64,000 nt of DNA from JADCRZ01 sp037718865 (GTDB taxonomy: Bacteria; Bacteroidota; Bacteroidia; Chitinophagales; Chitinophagaceae). The notes beneath the pieces are model-generated. The model made no database searches. It had not been told where the DNA came from and was given only the letters and a program-made list of their open reading frames with translations. This document shows, piece after piece, positions 1 through 10,409 of this stretch. Location: NCBI GenBank assembly GCA_037718865.1, contig JBBJMP010000025.1:1-64000 (forward strand), in the 5' to 3' direction. The translations under genes were made by a program, and so were the position numbers. Each line of letters begins with the position of its first letter. Position 1 is the stretch's first letter.

Positions 1-195
1 AAAAAACCACAAAGACCACAAAGAAAAACACTAAGAAGGAATCACAAAGAATATGGCTAACTGCTTTCATATTGTCACAGAAAATTTCTTTGTGTTCCTC
101 TTTGTGTAACCTTCGCGTATTCTTTGTGGTTAAAAAACCACAAAGACCACAAAGAAAAACACTAAGAAGGAATCACAAAGAATATGTCTAACTGC
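1..195. repeat. 62-65 bp direct repeat with inverted CACAAAG-rich middle
   Basis: Positions 1-64 and 132-195 are the same sequence apart from one base (g at 56, t at 187), rich in CCACAAAG and CACAAAG. The stretch 87-131 between them holds the same words in inverse orientation (TTTCTTTGTG, TCTTTGTGGTT). The block lies just beyond the 3' end of sprA. Short intergenic repeats of this style are common in Bacteroidota genomes. The first copy may be cut by the window edge. No gene is seen here. Confidence 0.85.
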
Positions 196-217
196 GAGCC
201 GTAAAATTCTACCGTTC

Positions 218-3200
218 TTACTGTGCCAGCGATACTCTTATCTGAACCCCTGCCCTGGTGGTTGTAATCGGTGCAGAAGTGGATATTTTGGGTTCAACCC
301 TGCGCTGGTCGAAATATAGTTTGACATTCACCCTGTTATTCAACACATAGTCAATCGATGGGGAGATAGTTACGACCTTTTGTCCTGCCGTAGGAAGAGC
401 CGCATCCTGGTCCAGCCGGCTATTAGAAGTAGCGTCATCGCGGACGCTGAAATCAAGGCGGAAATTAATGTCGTTCTCAAGTTTCGTAGCGTCCTTTTTC
501 ATAAACGGCAATTTGAAGGGTAGTTGAAATCCGCGCACGCGCCAGCCTGTTCCAATAACAAATTCCGTCGACCTGGCTTCACTTAACTGAAAGTCTACCA
601 GGCTTAAACTCAATTGCCTTGACTTCTTGTATTCAAACCGTGCGGTAAGCTGGTTGGTAAACTGCATATCCAGGTCAATAAACGGAGCAAATGCTTCTGA
701 TACGGAAATATTAGGAACCAGGAAATAAGGGATAAAGTTGCCGGAAATGGTATCAATAAATCCGGGCTGGCCCAGTAACAAAGGGTCGTTGAATAATAGT
801 GCAGAGTTAAAGCTGTTCATACTCAGGTTACTGGTATAAGCATGCGAAATAGTAAACGTAGTAAAATATTTTTCCATGCCCTGTATGCGGGTAAGGCCAT
901 TATATGTGACGCGCCAGTTTGGGCGGGGCATGATTCCCGAGAACGGATTAGAGCGGATATTCGGATTTTTTTGCTTCAGCAGCGTTACACTGTTTGGGTC
1001 TTGTTTTGTATACGCTGCTATAAAGGCAGGAATTAAAACGTCCTGCGCATACTTTCCATAGCCCTGGGCATAACCATCGGATCCCGTACCGGTTGAATAT
1101 CCGTTTAATTTACCCAAACGCTGCGATAATATCAACCGGTTTGCCTCGAACTGCCTGAAGGTTGCCGACACTTCATTGGGTTGAAACTTTTCAAACATAG
1201 TTTGAAAGGAAATAAAGCTCACGTTAAAGCTACCAGCCGCATATGGGTTTAGCCGAACAAACTGACCGGAGTTACCCAGGGTATCTTTATATAGTTCTGA
1301 ATAAGTTTTGCCAAAAGTCTTGTCGAGGTTAACATCGATAGTAAGGTCCCGAAGCGGGCTCAGCTGCGCCGTAATGCTTAATTTCTGATTATGATCCTGC
1401 CGGTTTAGGGTATTGAATAGCGGGTTTCTTGTAAACCGTCCCTTTTGGGCGAAGCGGTTGATGTAGTTGGTGTCCGGTTGATAACCCATCACAAAGTCCC
1501 ATCCCGGGGCCATGGTTCGCAGGTTCATACCCAAAACCTCAGTGCTATCTATATAACCTGCAAGGTTGGTAGAGCCTGTTTCCGAATAGTTGATACTCAT
1601 CCTTTTTACAGAAGTGAGCAGTCTGCCTAAAAATTTAACGCTTCCGGCCAACTGGGGTAATTCGTTTGGATCACGCCTTATCCTTTTCTTCTTGCCCCCC
1701 GACGTATCTGCCGGATTAGGCTGTGGTACGGGGGGAGGTTGACCGGCAGCCGGTGTCGGCGCATCCCAGTCTACTGCCCGCAAGAACCTGGAATTGCGGT
1801 ATAATTTCGTAAAATCAAGTTCACCGGTAGCATTTTTTTCCTGAGCATTATTCAGGAAATTGCCCAGGCTGCGCGCTAATGGATCCAGTGAAGCAGTAAG
1901 CCAGTTGTACCTGGCCACGTAAGCGACCCGAAAGTTAGTCCAGTTCAGCAGCGGGAGTTTTGCAGTAGGCAGTACATAAGTGAAATTAGCCGTATGTTCA
2001 TAGCTCGTATTTCGGCCACCTTTCCAGAAATTATTTCTCAACCTGCTTTTTTCGAATTTGTCAAGTCTTCCTGAGTCTTCGTCTACCCTTGCCCGGTTGG
2101 TAGCAGAAAAATCTACGTTCAGGGAACGGGTGATATCCCAGCGGAAGTTATAATAACGGTCGAAAGTAAAATATTTGTCAAAGGTCTCTGGTAGAACGCT
2201 TTTGGGGCCACCCACATTCCGGGGCCTGAAGGCACCGAACTGCCTGTTGATATCTGCTCGAAAACTGATTAATGATGGCGAAGGATTAAAATTCAGGTCC
2301 CTGACCAGGTCGTACCAGAGGGATTTAGACCGGATGGTTTTTTTGAGCGGTTCGATAAATCTGGGTGTAGAAATGTAAGTGTATCCCAAACCTCCACGGT
2401 GGCGGATCACTTCTTCACTTTCAATGAGGGGGTTATGCCTTTCGATTTTTGTATACGAATAACTTACATCGAGGTTTTCAATACTCCAGAGCCGTTGTTT
2501 TTTTCCGGATGTGTTTACTTTCTTTACGTTTGTAAAGTTGACCGTTTTGGTAGTAGTTACATCTACGGCATCATTACGGATAGAATCCCGTTTGTTTGAA
2601 GGAGCGCCTTTTATCTTATCTTTTAATTCGATGTCCAGGTCGTAAGGGTCGTATTGTGGCGTGGAAGAAATCTGCGATATGCCTGCATATACAGGTATTG
2701 AAAGGCCTGCTTTAACGGGTAACAGCTTTCCCAATTCCAGGTTGGTAGCCACGTCAAACTGCGCAAGGTCTTCCCTTGCCCGTTCATTCACCCTTTGTTC
2801 AATAGATCCGAAGCCCCTGCTTTTAACATTTCCCGACATCGACAGGGTTCCCAGGTCAGACAACTTCATATCCACTCTTGCCAATGCCGCCCAGCCGCCT
2901 TTTTCATTGATGGATGAAAGGCGCAACTCATTAAACCAGGCTTCCGTACACAAGCTGCCTGCCGTACTGTTCTGAATACCCATGAAAAACCCCCTCACTT
3001 CGCCCAGGTTGGGATTTCCCAGTATAGCATAGGTCTTTCCGTCTGAATCCACTTCCTGGTAGTATGTAGTCGGGGCAATGATATTGTTTCGTTTAACCTT
3101 TAGCCTGATAAGGCGGTTAAGGTCAAGATCCAGTTCATTGGCTTTCGGCCAAACCAAAGTATCCCTCGATTGCCCCGCTGCTGTAATACGTAACGGGATC

Positions 3201-6200
3201 TTTATTTCATAAAAATTATTAATAAAATCATTGCCAAAACGTATAATCGCATTGAGATCGTTATTTCTGAGTGGTGAAGAACCCTGAACGCTTTCAGCAT
3301 GGACAAACATCTGCAACCTTCCGTACTGGCGAAGATCCAGGTTCAATGTTTTGAAAACGCCCCTGCTGTCTTTGCCGGCCAGGTTACAGATCTGCATACT
3401 CAGCGACTGCTCATTCTGAAGGATGTTAATGTTGTTGTTACTTAATTGCTGGACCCTTTCGATATCGGGCGGGATCACATAAGGGATGGGACTGCGCCTG
3501 CTATTCTCCTCCACGTTTACGGCCAACACGTTAAAAGAGGTTTGCGTACCAGCAGGCAACGGTTTATACTGGCCAGTGGTATCTACGGTAAAATTAAAAC
3601 GTCGCCACTGATTCCGTACCAGTTCAAGCTTTGCAAAACGGCATACTACCGAATCCTCAAAATCTGTCATAAACATGCGGATAAACCGGATAGACTTGAA
3701 ATCGGGGATATTGCCCACCTTTCTTTCGTAATCCGCAATAGGAATACGGAAGAGATACCATTTTTCTTCCTGAGATCCGGCGATGTCCGAAGTCAGCCTT
3801 TGAATATCGGTTATGTAATTTTGTCCTACAAGCAGTTGGCCCGGCACCAGGTTGATTTTGTATTGAAAATATTCTTCCAGCTCGTTCAGGGTGTTATCGC
3901 GGTTAAGGTCTTCCTGGTCCGGGTATAAGGTAAAAGCGGAAGTAACTGTGGAACTGTTGTCTGCAATGGGTGAATTCCCCTGCGGACTATTAATATTTTT
4001 ATAGCGGGCCAGTATGTCCGCTTTCTGTGCATCATAATCCTGGTTTCGATAGTTTTTAAAATCATCGTTGGATGGATCCCGCAGTGCATCCTGGTAGACT
4101 TTTGAGTTTGCGCCGAAATTCGTTCTTAACGTATCCAGGTAGTCCTGGAACCGCCTGTTTTCAGAGGGATTATCCAGTCCATCAAACCCGACATCCTGAA
4201 AGGGACGGTCACCCGGATCGTTACTGAAAGCCTGAGTAACCTGGATAGGATTTGAAGGTACCTGGCCCCAAATTGTCGTGCTGTCCACTTCCGCCCTTAT
4301 TGCCGGTGTGGGCAATCCATTTTCAAAAAACCGCCTGCCATCGCGCAACACATCTTCGGAAATATTTCCGAGGTTGAAGTACAGTTGGCCACCAGTGCTG
4401 TTCGGTTTTTTGAGAAAGGGGTCCTGCATCCAGAACTCGATGAACTCCACATTGCCGGTTTCAAAATCAACCTGGTCAAGAGCGCGCATGATTCCGCCCC
4501 AGCGTCTTTTGGGGTTCAATAGTTTGCCATTGCCATCTATGTTACCTACCCGAGAATCAAAATTGTAAGCTCCCTTGTCTGTAGGATAATAAGCCAGATC
4601 GAAGGTTACCAGCTGGGCCTGTCCGAACTCCGGTGTTTTAGCCGGAAACAATTTCTGTTGGTTTAAGGCATGAATACGCGGGTCTGTAAAGTCCTGGTCG
4701 CCTTTTACCGGGTTATTCAGCCCCCTGGGATCCTGCAGGTTGGGTTCTATATTATACCAGGCAATCTTGGCGCGGTTAAAGCCGTAATTACGGAAATTGG
4801 AACTGCCTTCGGGGAACAAGCCATTATTCTGTGGAGTAGATGCCAGCGACCAGCTGATTAAAGGAAAACGCAGGTCGATGTTATTTCGGGTTCCCTCAAA
4901 ATCGTCAATGTAGATGAGTCCGTTCCTGCCTTTACCTATTTGGGGAGGATGGCCCGGTTTAAGAAGCGCGCCTTCTCCGTAGGCGGTAATGTTGCTCATT
5001 TCCGTGGCCGTATAAAAAGGCATTTTGTCTAACCAGCGTGTAAGTTGGGGGAATTCGGAACGGTAACTAAAGTCAACCCCATAGATAGTATTGCGGATTG
5101 GGTCTTCATTATAGTTCATTTTCGTAAAAAAAGGCCGCTCACCCAGCCTGACCAGCGATCCTCCTAATGTGAGGGATTGTCTGGCGGTATTTTTCGCCAG
5201 GTAATCCAGCCGTAGTCCAAGAAAATTACGTTGCTGGATCCCGAAACCAGCGTTATTTTCAAACTGGACATTTACGGGCAACCCAGCGTTAATGATAGCC
5301 TGGTTGATGACCCGCACTGTTCCCAGATTATAGTCTACCGTATAATCAACACCTTCCACCAGGGGCCTGCCGCCGGCAGAAACCGTTACCGAACCAGGCG
5401 GCACATTAAAGGCACCCAAAGAAATTTCAGAGCTTGACTGTCCTTTGGCGGAACCGCTAACGATAAAGCGGTCGAGGTTGGCATAGGTTTTAGCTATTTC
5501 TTTTATGGTATCGTACAATGGATAGTATACATATTTATCCTTTACATCCTGCGGGGCACCGGTAAAAGCCACGGAGTCAAGGTCCCTGCCAAAAGGTTCG
5601 AGCAATGGGAAAATGATCCTTGCCTGACTGGAAATAATCGTAAAGCCTTCGATATAATCGAAAACCCCATCCGGCTGGGGATCGCGTTGATTATTCAATC
5701 GGTCGAGGTTCAACAGGTTGATCAACGGGATGCCGTTTTTCGGGCCTTCCGGCAGATATCGCTTAGGACCCAGGCTAGGCTGTTCGTAAAGTATATTTAG
5801 TTTAAAATCCGCGGGCTGCACACTGGACAAATAGCTGTTATCGCGGGTCTTCAGTGCATACACATTCTTCATCATCAGGTCCCAGATCGGCAAATTGGGG
5901 CGTTGCGATGTGGCTTTCAGTAATTTTAGGAATAATACTTTCTGGTTGCCTGATTTTGCTGCGGTTGTATCGGGGGGCACATCCTGTGAGAACTCGCCTA
6001 CCTGGTAGACCTTTCCGTTGTAACTGTACTGGTAGGCCACCCCCAATACTTCGTCTGGCTGTAAAGGCTGATTTAAAGAAAGGAAACCGATTTGTTGATT
6101 ATAGTAATAGTCAGAAATGTTCAATTTACGGGCGAAGGTCTTTTCAAAATCCTGAACCGGTGTCAGGCCGAGTGAACCGAGCCTTGACGTAATGAGGGAA

Positions 6201-7408
6201 GAACTACGGCTGCTGACATCACTAATTATCTTGCGGTAGAGGTCGTTAGCATCATTGAAGGGGTAAGCCAGGGTGGTTTGCGGATTTATAACGGGTGGCT
6301 GCTGAAAGGGGGTTCTTTCAGCCAGGTCCATCAGGCCAACAACGTCACGAGTATCAGTGGTTGATCCGTTCCTGTTGGTAACCCACACTTCCATACGAAG
6401 AATTTGTACCAGCGAATTGACCGCCGGAAGACTGCCCATGGCGGTGTTATAATTTTGTCTGAAGTATTGAGCCAGTAAAAAGTGCCTGTTCTCCTCATAA
6501 TCATTGCCTTTAAATTCGAAGATGGCTGAAGCAGAGCCGCCCTGTAGTCCTAACGACTGCCTTTGGGCACGCTGGTTTGCCAGCACCCCGGTTACAAACA
6601 ATTTTCCGAATTGCAATTGTGTTTTCAAGCCAAACAAGGATTGCGCTCCCGGAATCAGCGAACCTTTAGAAGTAAATGACACATTTCCTGCTTCAATTCT
6701 TTTGATGATCTCATCGTCAGTACCGGTATAATCCAGTTTTAACTGGTTTTCAAAATCGAAGGTAGCCAGTGTATTATAATTGATCGGCAGTTTCAACTTG
6801 TCTCCGATGTTGGCAATGACGCTCAGGTTTGCATTCATATCAAAATCAAATCCGGCATTTTTTCTTGCCCTTTCCGGAAGCGTAGGATTTTTGATATTTT
6901 GTCCCTGGTAACCGGCCAGGATATCAACGTTACCCTGGGGGCGAATCTCCACTTTTCCGTTTCCAAATATGCGGTTAAACAGATTATCGGTAACAGATAA
7001 CTTTGGCTTTAATAATTTTCTGTTTAACCCGCTTAAAATATTGGAACGCTTTTTAAAGTAGTCTATCTCCTGTTTGCGGGATTGTAATCGCATATACTCC
7101 TCAAAGGTGAGGTAGGTGGGCTTGCGGTAGTAAAATTTGCCGACCTTTTCAACAATGTAATACTGCTTGGTTTTAGGGTCGTATTCTATCGAGTCTTTAA
7201 TATTGGAGGGGTCTTTCAGGTCAAAGGGATTTGCTGAAGGCGATGATACTTTATCCCCCCTCCTGTCTTGTAGAGGAAACTTCAACGTATCGGAGCCTGC
7301 AGGCAGGGTGGAATCCTGGAAGTTGTAACCAGCGCTGGCAGTACAATAATAAAGTACAGCGGCGGTCAGTAACACCGTAACGCGGAGTAATTGAATTAAC
7401 AGGCTCAA
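218..7408 (-). CDS. sprA: SprA, type IX secretion outer-membrane translocon
   Basis: 2396 residues, close to the roughly 2400 of Flavobacterium SprA. The protein starts with a hydrophobic signal peptide (residues 1-26, cleavage near TASAG). The rest is the long, low-cysteine, beta-rich sequence of SprA, with aromatic-rich strands to the C-terminal end VRVSLAQ-like residues typical of outer-membrane barrels. SprA is known as the giant 36-strand barrel through which type IX substrates cross the outer membrane; it is also needed for gliding in some relatives. It lies 47 bp downstream of ruvA on the same strand, so the two are probably cotranscribed, an arrangement I recall from other Bacteroidota. 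The sorting-domain protein at 21.4-22.6 kb is a likely client. Many shorter open frames inside it are shadows. Confidence 0.96.
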   Translation of the reverse strand: MSLLIQLLRVTVLLTAAVLYYCTASAGYNFQDSTLPAGSDTLKFPLQDRRGDKVSSPSANPFDLKDPSNIKDSIEYDPKTKQYYIVEKVGKFYYRKPTYLTFEEYMRLQSRKQEIDYFKKRSNILSGLNRKLLKPKLSVTDNLFNRIFGNGKVEIRPQGNVDILAGYQGQNIKNPTLPERARKNAGFDFDMNANLSVIANIGDKLKLPINYNTLATFDFENQLKLDYTGTDDEIIKRIEAGNVSFTSKGSLIPGAQSLFGLKTQLQFGKLFVTGVLANQRAQRQSLGLQGGSASAIFEFKGNDYEENRHFLLAQYFRQNYNTAMGSLPAVNSLVQILRMEVWVTNRNGSTTDTRDVVGLMDLAERTPFQQPPVINPQTTLAYPFNDANDLYRKIISDVSSRSSSLITSRLGSLGLTPVQDFEKTFARKLNISDYYYNQQIGFLSLNQPLQPDEVLGVAYQYSYNGKVYQVGEFSQDVPPDTTAAKSGNQKVLFLKLLKATSQRPNLPIWDLMMKNVYALKTRDNSYLSSVQPADFKLNILYEQPSLGPKRYLPEGPKNGIPLINLLNLDRLNNQRDPQPDGVFDYIEGFTIISSQARIIFPLLEPFGRDLDSVAFTGAPQDVKDKYVYYPLYDTIKEIAKTYANLDRFIVSGSAKGQSSSEISLGAFNVPPGSVTVSAGGRPLVEGVDYTVDYNLGTVRVINQAIINAGLPVNVQFENNAGFGIQQRNFLGLRLDYLAKNTARQSLTLGGSLVRLGERPFFTKMNYNEDPIRNTIYGVDFSYRSEFPQLTRWLDKMPFYTATEMSNITAYGEGALLKPGHPPQIGKGRNGLIYIDDFEGTRNNIDLRFPLISWSLASTPQNNGLFPEGSSNFRNYGFNRAKIAWYNIEPNLQDPRGLNNPVKGDQDFTDPRIHALNQQKLFPAKTPEFGQAQLVTFDLAYYPTDKGAYNFDSRVGNIDGNGKLLNPKRRWGGIMRALDQVDFETGNVEFIEFWMQDPFLKKPNSTGGQLYFNLGNISEDVLRDGRRFFENGLPTPAIRAEVDSTTIWGQVPSNPIQVTQAFSNDPGDRPFQDVGFDGLDNPSENRRFQDYLDTLRTNFGANSKVYQDALRDPSNDDFKNYRNQDYDAQKADILARYKNINSPQGNSPIADNSSTVTSAFTLYPDQEDLNRDNTLNELEEYFQYKINLVPGQLLVGQNYITDIQRLTSDIAGSQEEKWYLFRIPIADYERKVGNIPDFKSIRFIRMFMTDFEDSVVCRFAKLELVRNQWRRFNFTVDTTGQYKPLPAGTQTSFNVLAVNVEENSRRSPIPYVIPPDIERVQQLSNNNINILQNEQSLSMQICNLAGKDSRGVFKTLNLDLRQYGRLQMFVHAESVQGSSPLRNNDLNAIIRFGNDFINNFYEIKIPLRITAAGQSRDTLVWPKANELDLDLNRLIRLKVKRNNIIAPTTYYQEVDSDGKTYAILGNPNLGEVRGFFMGIQNSTAGSLCTEAWFNELRLSSINEKGGWAALARVDMKLSDLGTLSMSGNVKSRGFGSIEQRVNERAREDLAQFDVATNLELGKLLPVKAGLSIPVYAGISQISSTPQYDPYDLDIELKDKIKGAPSNKRDSIRNDAVDVTTTKTVNFTNVKKVNTSGKKQRLWSIENLDVSYSYTKIERHNPLIESEEVIRHRGGLGYTYISTPRFIEPLKKTIRSKSLWYDLVRDLNFNPSPSLISFRADINRQFGAFRPRNVGGPKSVLPETFDKYFTFDRYYNFRWDITRSLNVDFSATNRARVDEDSGRLDKFEKSRLRNNFWKGGRNTSYEHTANFTYVLPTAKLPLLNWTNFRVAYVARYNWLTASLDPLARSLGNFLNNAQEKNATGELDFTKLYRNSRFLRAVDWDAPTPAAGQPPPVPQPNPADTSGGKKKRIRRDPNELPQLAGSVKFLGRLLTSVKRMSINYSETGSTNLAGYIDSTEVLGMNLRTMAPGWDFVMGYQPDTNYINRFAQKGRFTRNPLFNTLNRQDHNQKLSITAQLSPLRDLTIDVNLDKTFGKTYSELYKDTLGNSGQFVRLNPYAAGSFNVSFISFQTMFEKFQPNEVSATFRQFEANRLILSQRLGKLNGYSTGTGSDGYAQGYGKYAQDVLIPAFIAAYTKQDPNSVTLLKQKNPNIRSNPFSGIMPRPNWRVTYNGLTRIQGMEKYFTTFTISHAYTSNLSMNSFNSALLFNDPLLLGQPGFIDTISGNFIPYFLVPNISVSEAFAPFIDLDMQFTNQLTARFEYKKSRQLSLSLVDFQLSEARSTEFVIGTGWRVRGFQLPFKLPFMKKDATKLENDINFRLDFSVRDDATSNSRLDQDAALPTAGQKVVTISPSIDYVLNNRVNVKLYFDQRRVEPKISTSAPITTTRAGVQIRVSLAQ

Positions 7409-7455
7409 GTCTTTTTCTCAATAAATAGTTAGGTATAGATAAGAAATCGATAGGC

Positions 7456-8040
7456 CTATAGAATTTTTAGTGCTTTTTTAATAATGTCTTCGACCTTTTC
7501 TGAACCAGGTTCTGAAGAGAGCACTTTCCGTAGTGCCTGTTCTGCAGCGGGTCTTGCGATACCCAGAGAAATTAGAGCATTTAACGCATCATGTTCCAAG
7601 GTATTGCCCGTTAAGGGAGAAATATTTGTTTCAGGTGATTGTTTATTTAGTTTGTCACGTAATTCCAGAATAATGCGTTCTGCCGATTTTCTCCCGATGC
7701 CTCTAATGCTCTCCAGTAGTTTTGCATTGCCCTGGATTATAGCCCTGGAAATTTCGGCTGGTTTCATGGAAGACAGCATCATTCTGGCAGTAGCTGCACC
7801 CACTCCGCTGATGCTGATCAATTGAATAAACATTTCTTTTTCAGCCACCTCAAAAAAGCCATACAGGGTGTGCGAATCCTCTTTGATATGCAGGTGAGTA
7901 TATAGCACACCTTTTACGAGACCCTGAATATTTGAATACGTGTTCAGGCTTATTTGTACTTCATACCCCACTCCATTTACGTCTACATGAACCACAGCCG
8001 GTGTTTTAAAAACAAAGTCTCCTTTCACATAAGCTATCAT
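7456..8040 (-). CDS. ruvA: Holliday junction helicase subunit RuvA
   Basis: 194 residues, the normal RuvA length. The N-terminal OB-fold region begins MIAYVKGDFV. Two helix-hairpin-helix segments follow: GVGAATARMMLS near residues 80-90 and GIGRKSAERIILELRDKL near 115-132. A C-terminal three-helix domain (about 150-194, ending EDIIKKALKIL) matches the part that contacts RuvB. RuvA binds four-way junctions and directs RuvB-driven branch migration in recombinational repair. It precedes sprA on the same strand. Confidence 0.96.
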   Translation of the reverse strand: MIAYVKGDFVFKTPAVVHVDVNGVGYEVQISLNTYSNIQGLVKGVLYTHLHIKEDSHTLYGFFEVAEKEMFIQLISISGVGAATARMMLSSMKPAEISRAIIQGNAKLLESIRGIGRKSAERIILELRDKLNKQSPETNISPLTGNTLEHDALNALISLGIARPAAEQALRKVLSSEPGSEKVEDIIKKALKIL

Positions 8041-8172
8041 AGCTGCGAAAATAAGGGAAATGAATGAATTAGTCGCTTAAGACCGCAGGCCCTTATTGAA
8101 GTTCGGAGTTGAGGGTTCTATTCGTCATTTTTCATTTACTTTTACAAAATTTCAGAAATCAACGATCAGCAA

Positions 8173-9162
8173 ATGAGCCAAAAAATAACAGCTGCTATAA
8201 CCGCAGTAGGGGGATTTGTTCCGGAAGACAAGCTTACAAATGCGGATCTGGAGAAGATGGTTGATACAAATGATGAATGGATACGCACGCGCACCGGGGT
8301 TGAAGAGAGGCGTATACTTAAAGGTGGAGGCGGCACCTCGGAGTTGGCCGCACCTGCGGTTGTTGATCTGTGTTTAAAAAGAGGCATTGATCCTGCCGAG
8401 ATTGACTGCCTGATCTGTGCCACGGTTACTCCGGACATGTTTTTTCCGGCAACTGCCAATATTGTTTGCCATAAGATAGGTGCAGTAAATGCCTGGGGTT
8501 TTGATGTCAGTGCTGCCTGCTCTGGATTTTTATACAGTCTCACCCTGGCGGCCGCACTGGTTGAGAGCGGCCGGTATAAAAAAGTAGTGTTAGTGGGTGC
8601 TGATAAGATGAGCTCTATTACAGATTATTCCGATCGTACCACCTGTATTCTTTTTGGTGACGGCGCCGGAGCAGTTCTACTCGAACCGAATTCAGCAGGC
8701 TTCGGAGTGCTGGATAGTTTATTAAAGTCTGATGGCAGCGGCAAAGATTACCTGAATATGAAGGCCGGTGGTTCAGCGCGCCCGGCAAGTATAGAAAGCG
8801 TTACCAATAATGAACACTATCTCTACCAGTCAGGTCCGGCGGTTTTTAAGTTTGCCGTTAAAGGCATGGCTGACGTGGCCTATGAAATGATGGAAAGGAA
8901 TAACCTGAAAGGGGAAGACATTGCATGGCTGGTACCACACCAGGCAAACAAACGAATCATAGACGCTACGGCAAACCGGATGGGGTTACAACATGATAAG
9001 GTAATGCTTAATATTCAGCGTTACGGAAACACTACTGCGGCAACAATACCTTTATGCTTGTGGGATTATGAAAAGGAAATAAAGAAAGGCGACAATATTG
9101 TCCTGGCTGCTTTTGGTGGTGGATTTACCTGGGGAGCCACCCTGGTGAAATGGGGATATTGA
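8173..9162 (+). CDS. fabH: 3-oxoacyl-ACP synthase III (FabH)
   Basis: 329 residues, family-typical. The catalytic triad is complete: Cys116 in VSAACSGF, His256 in VPHQANKR and Asn286 in RYGNTTAA. The Gly-rich C-terminal AAFGGGFTWGA is also present. FabH condenses acyl-CoA with malonyl-ACP to start fatty acid synthesis in the cytoplasm. The gene is divergent from ruvA and convergent with the THUMP methyltransferase, whose stop lies 3 bp away. Bacteroidota often carry more than one FabH, so this copy could have a specialised acyl-CoA preference, which the sequence does not settle. Confidence 0.95.
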   Translation: MSQKITAAITAVGGFVPEDKLTNADLEKMVDTNDEWIRTRTGVEERRILKGGGGTSELAAPAVVDLCLKRGIDPAEIDCLICATVTPDMFFPATANIVCHKIGAVNAWGFDVSAACSGFLYSLTLAAALVESGRYKKVVLVGADKMSSITDYSDRTTCILFGDGAGAVLLEPNSAGFGVLDSLLKSDGSGKDYLNMKAGGSARPASIESVTNNEHYLYQSGPAVFKFAVKGMADVAYEMMERNNLKGEDIAWLVPHQANKRIIDATANRMGLQHDKVMLNIQRYGNTTAATIPLCLWDYEKEIKKGDNIVLAAFGGGFTWGATLVKWGY

Positions 9163-9165
9163 TCA

Positions 9166-10323
9166 TCATTCCCTGCTTCCTTCGTACAATTCGTATTCCA
9201 ACAAGCGGCAGTCTATTTTTCCGGTGTAAAATTCGATCCTACGGCTTGCCTTTAACCCGATCTTTTTGGCAAGGTCAAGATTTCCGGTAAAAATATACCC
9301 TGTATAACCGCGGCATCTTTTTTTCATAAAGTCCCCGATCCGTGAATAGGTAGCTTCCAATTCGGCCAGCACCCCTAAACGTTCGCCATACTCAGGATTG
9401 AAGTAAACGACTCCCTGTCCCTGCTCCGGTATAACTGTATTTTCGAAATCACACGTAGCAAATTCAATATAATCTTCCACTCCTGCAATGCCCGCATTGA
9501 TCCGGGAAATGTGGATGGCATCTTCACTGTTATCGGTAGCAATTACCCGAACAGGTGTTTGCACGATATTCTCTTCAAGCTTCATTTTTTCATGTTGGTA
9601 CATCGTGTCATCGTAACAGGATAGGTGCATAAAAGCGTAATTATGCCTGAACAGTCCCGGACGGCGACCAGTGGCCAGCATCACCGCTTCGATAGCCATG
9701 GTGCCGGAACCGCACATCGGGTTAATAAAAGGAGAAGAGCGGTCCCATTTAGTAGCCATCAGCGTAGCCGCTGCCAGGGCTTCAAGCATAGGTGCCCTGC
9801 CTGGAATTTTCCTGTAGCCATGCTTTGCCAGTGTTTCTCCGGAAGTATCAATAAAGATTTCGGCCAGCTGATCTTTCCAGTACAGGTGTATAACGGTATT
9901 GTCTAACCGTGGGCCTGAATCCGGCCTGCTTCCGGCCTTCTGCCTCATGCGGTCGGCGACGGCGTCTTTTACCTTAACGTTTGCATACATAGACGTGCGG
10001 ATACTGGGATGGTCCACATTGCTTGTAACGGAAAAATAACCCTCGGGAGAGAAAACCGTTTCCCAGGGTACCTGAACTAAAGCCTGATAAACATCTTCCG
10101 GACCATCTGCGCTAAACTCTTTAATAGAGTAAAGAATCTGGCTTGCACATCGCAGGTTCAGGTTAAGGCGTACACAATCATTGATTGTTCCCTGCAGTTC
10201 AACGCCGGTTAAAAAAAGCCGTACCGGCACAAACCCCAATTCAGTAACTTCCTGCTCCAGGTAAACGGACAAGCGCTTGTTGCAGGTAATGATAATCCGT
10301 CCAGGGGTGGTGAAGAGATGCAT
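9166..10323 (-). CDS. THUMP-domain class I SAM-dependent RNA methyltransferase
   Basis: 385 residues. The N-terminal half (about 45-155) fits the ferredoxin-like plus THUMP RNA-binding region. The C-terminal half is a Rossmann methyltransferase with motif I NPMCGSGTMAIEA near residue 199 and the catalytic-loop motif NPEYGERLG near 304, a variant of NPPYG. This is the architecture of the N-terminal half of RlmL, which makes m2G in 23S rRNA, and of single-domain YpsC/RlmL relatives. The likely role is guanine N2 methylation of rRNA. The RNA target cannot be read from the sequence. It is convergent with fabH. Confidence 0.88.
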   Translation of the reverse strand: MHLFTTPGRIIITCNKRLSVYLEQEVTELGFVPVRLFLTGVELQGTINDCVRLNLNLRCASQILYSIKEFSADGPEDVYQALVQVPWETVFSPEGYFSVTSNVDHPSIRTSMYANVKVKDAVADRMRQKAGSRPDSGPRLDNTVIHLYWKDQLAEIFIDTSGETLAKHGYRKIPGRAPMLEALAAATLMATKWDRSSPFINPMCGSGTMAIEAVMLATGRRPGLFRHNYAFMHLSCYDDTMYQHEKMKLEENIVQTPVRVIATDNSEDAIHISRINAGIAGVEDYIEFATCDFENTVIPEQGQGVVYFNPEYGERLGVLAELEATYSRIGDFMKKRCRGYTGYIFTGNLDLAKKIGLKASRRIEFYTGKIDCRLLEYELYEGSRE

Positions 10324-10409
10324 TATGGATGAAGGATAGTGATGAGCGATGAGTTATTGTCTATGGCCATTTTCTACTGCCAGTGTGATGTATCGATCCG
10401 CACCTCTTC

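Noticed and set aside
3446..3928. 160-codon plus-strand open frame inside sprA
   Set aside because: Antisense to a well-supported gene and without family features; long shadows are expected opposite sprA.
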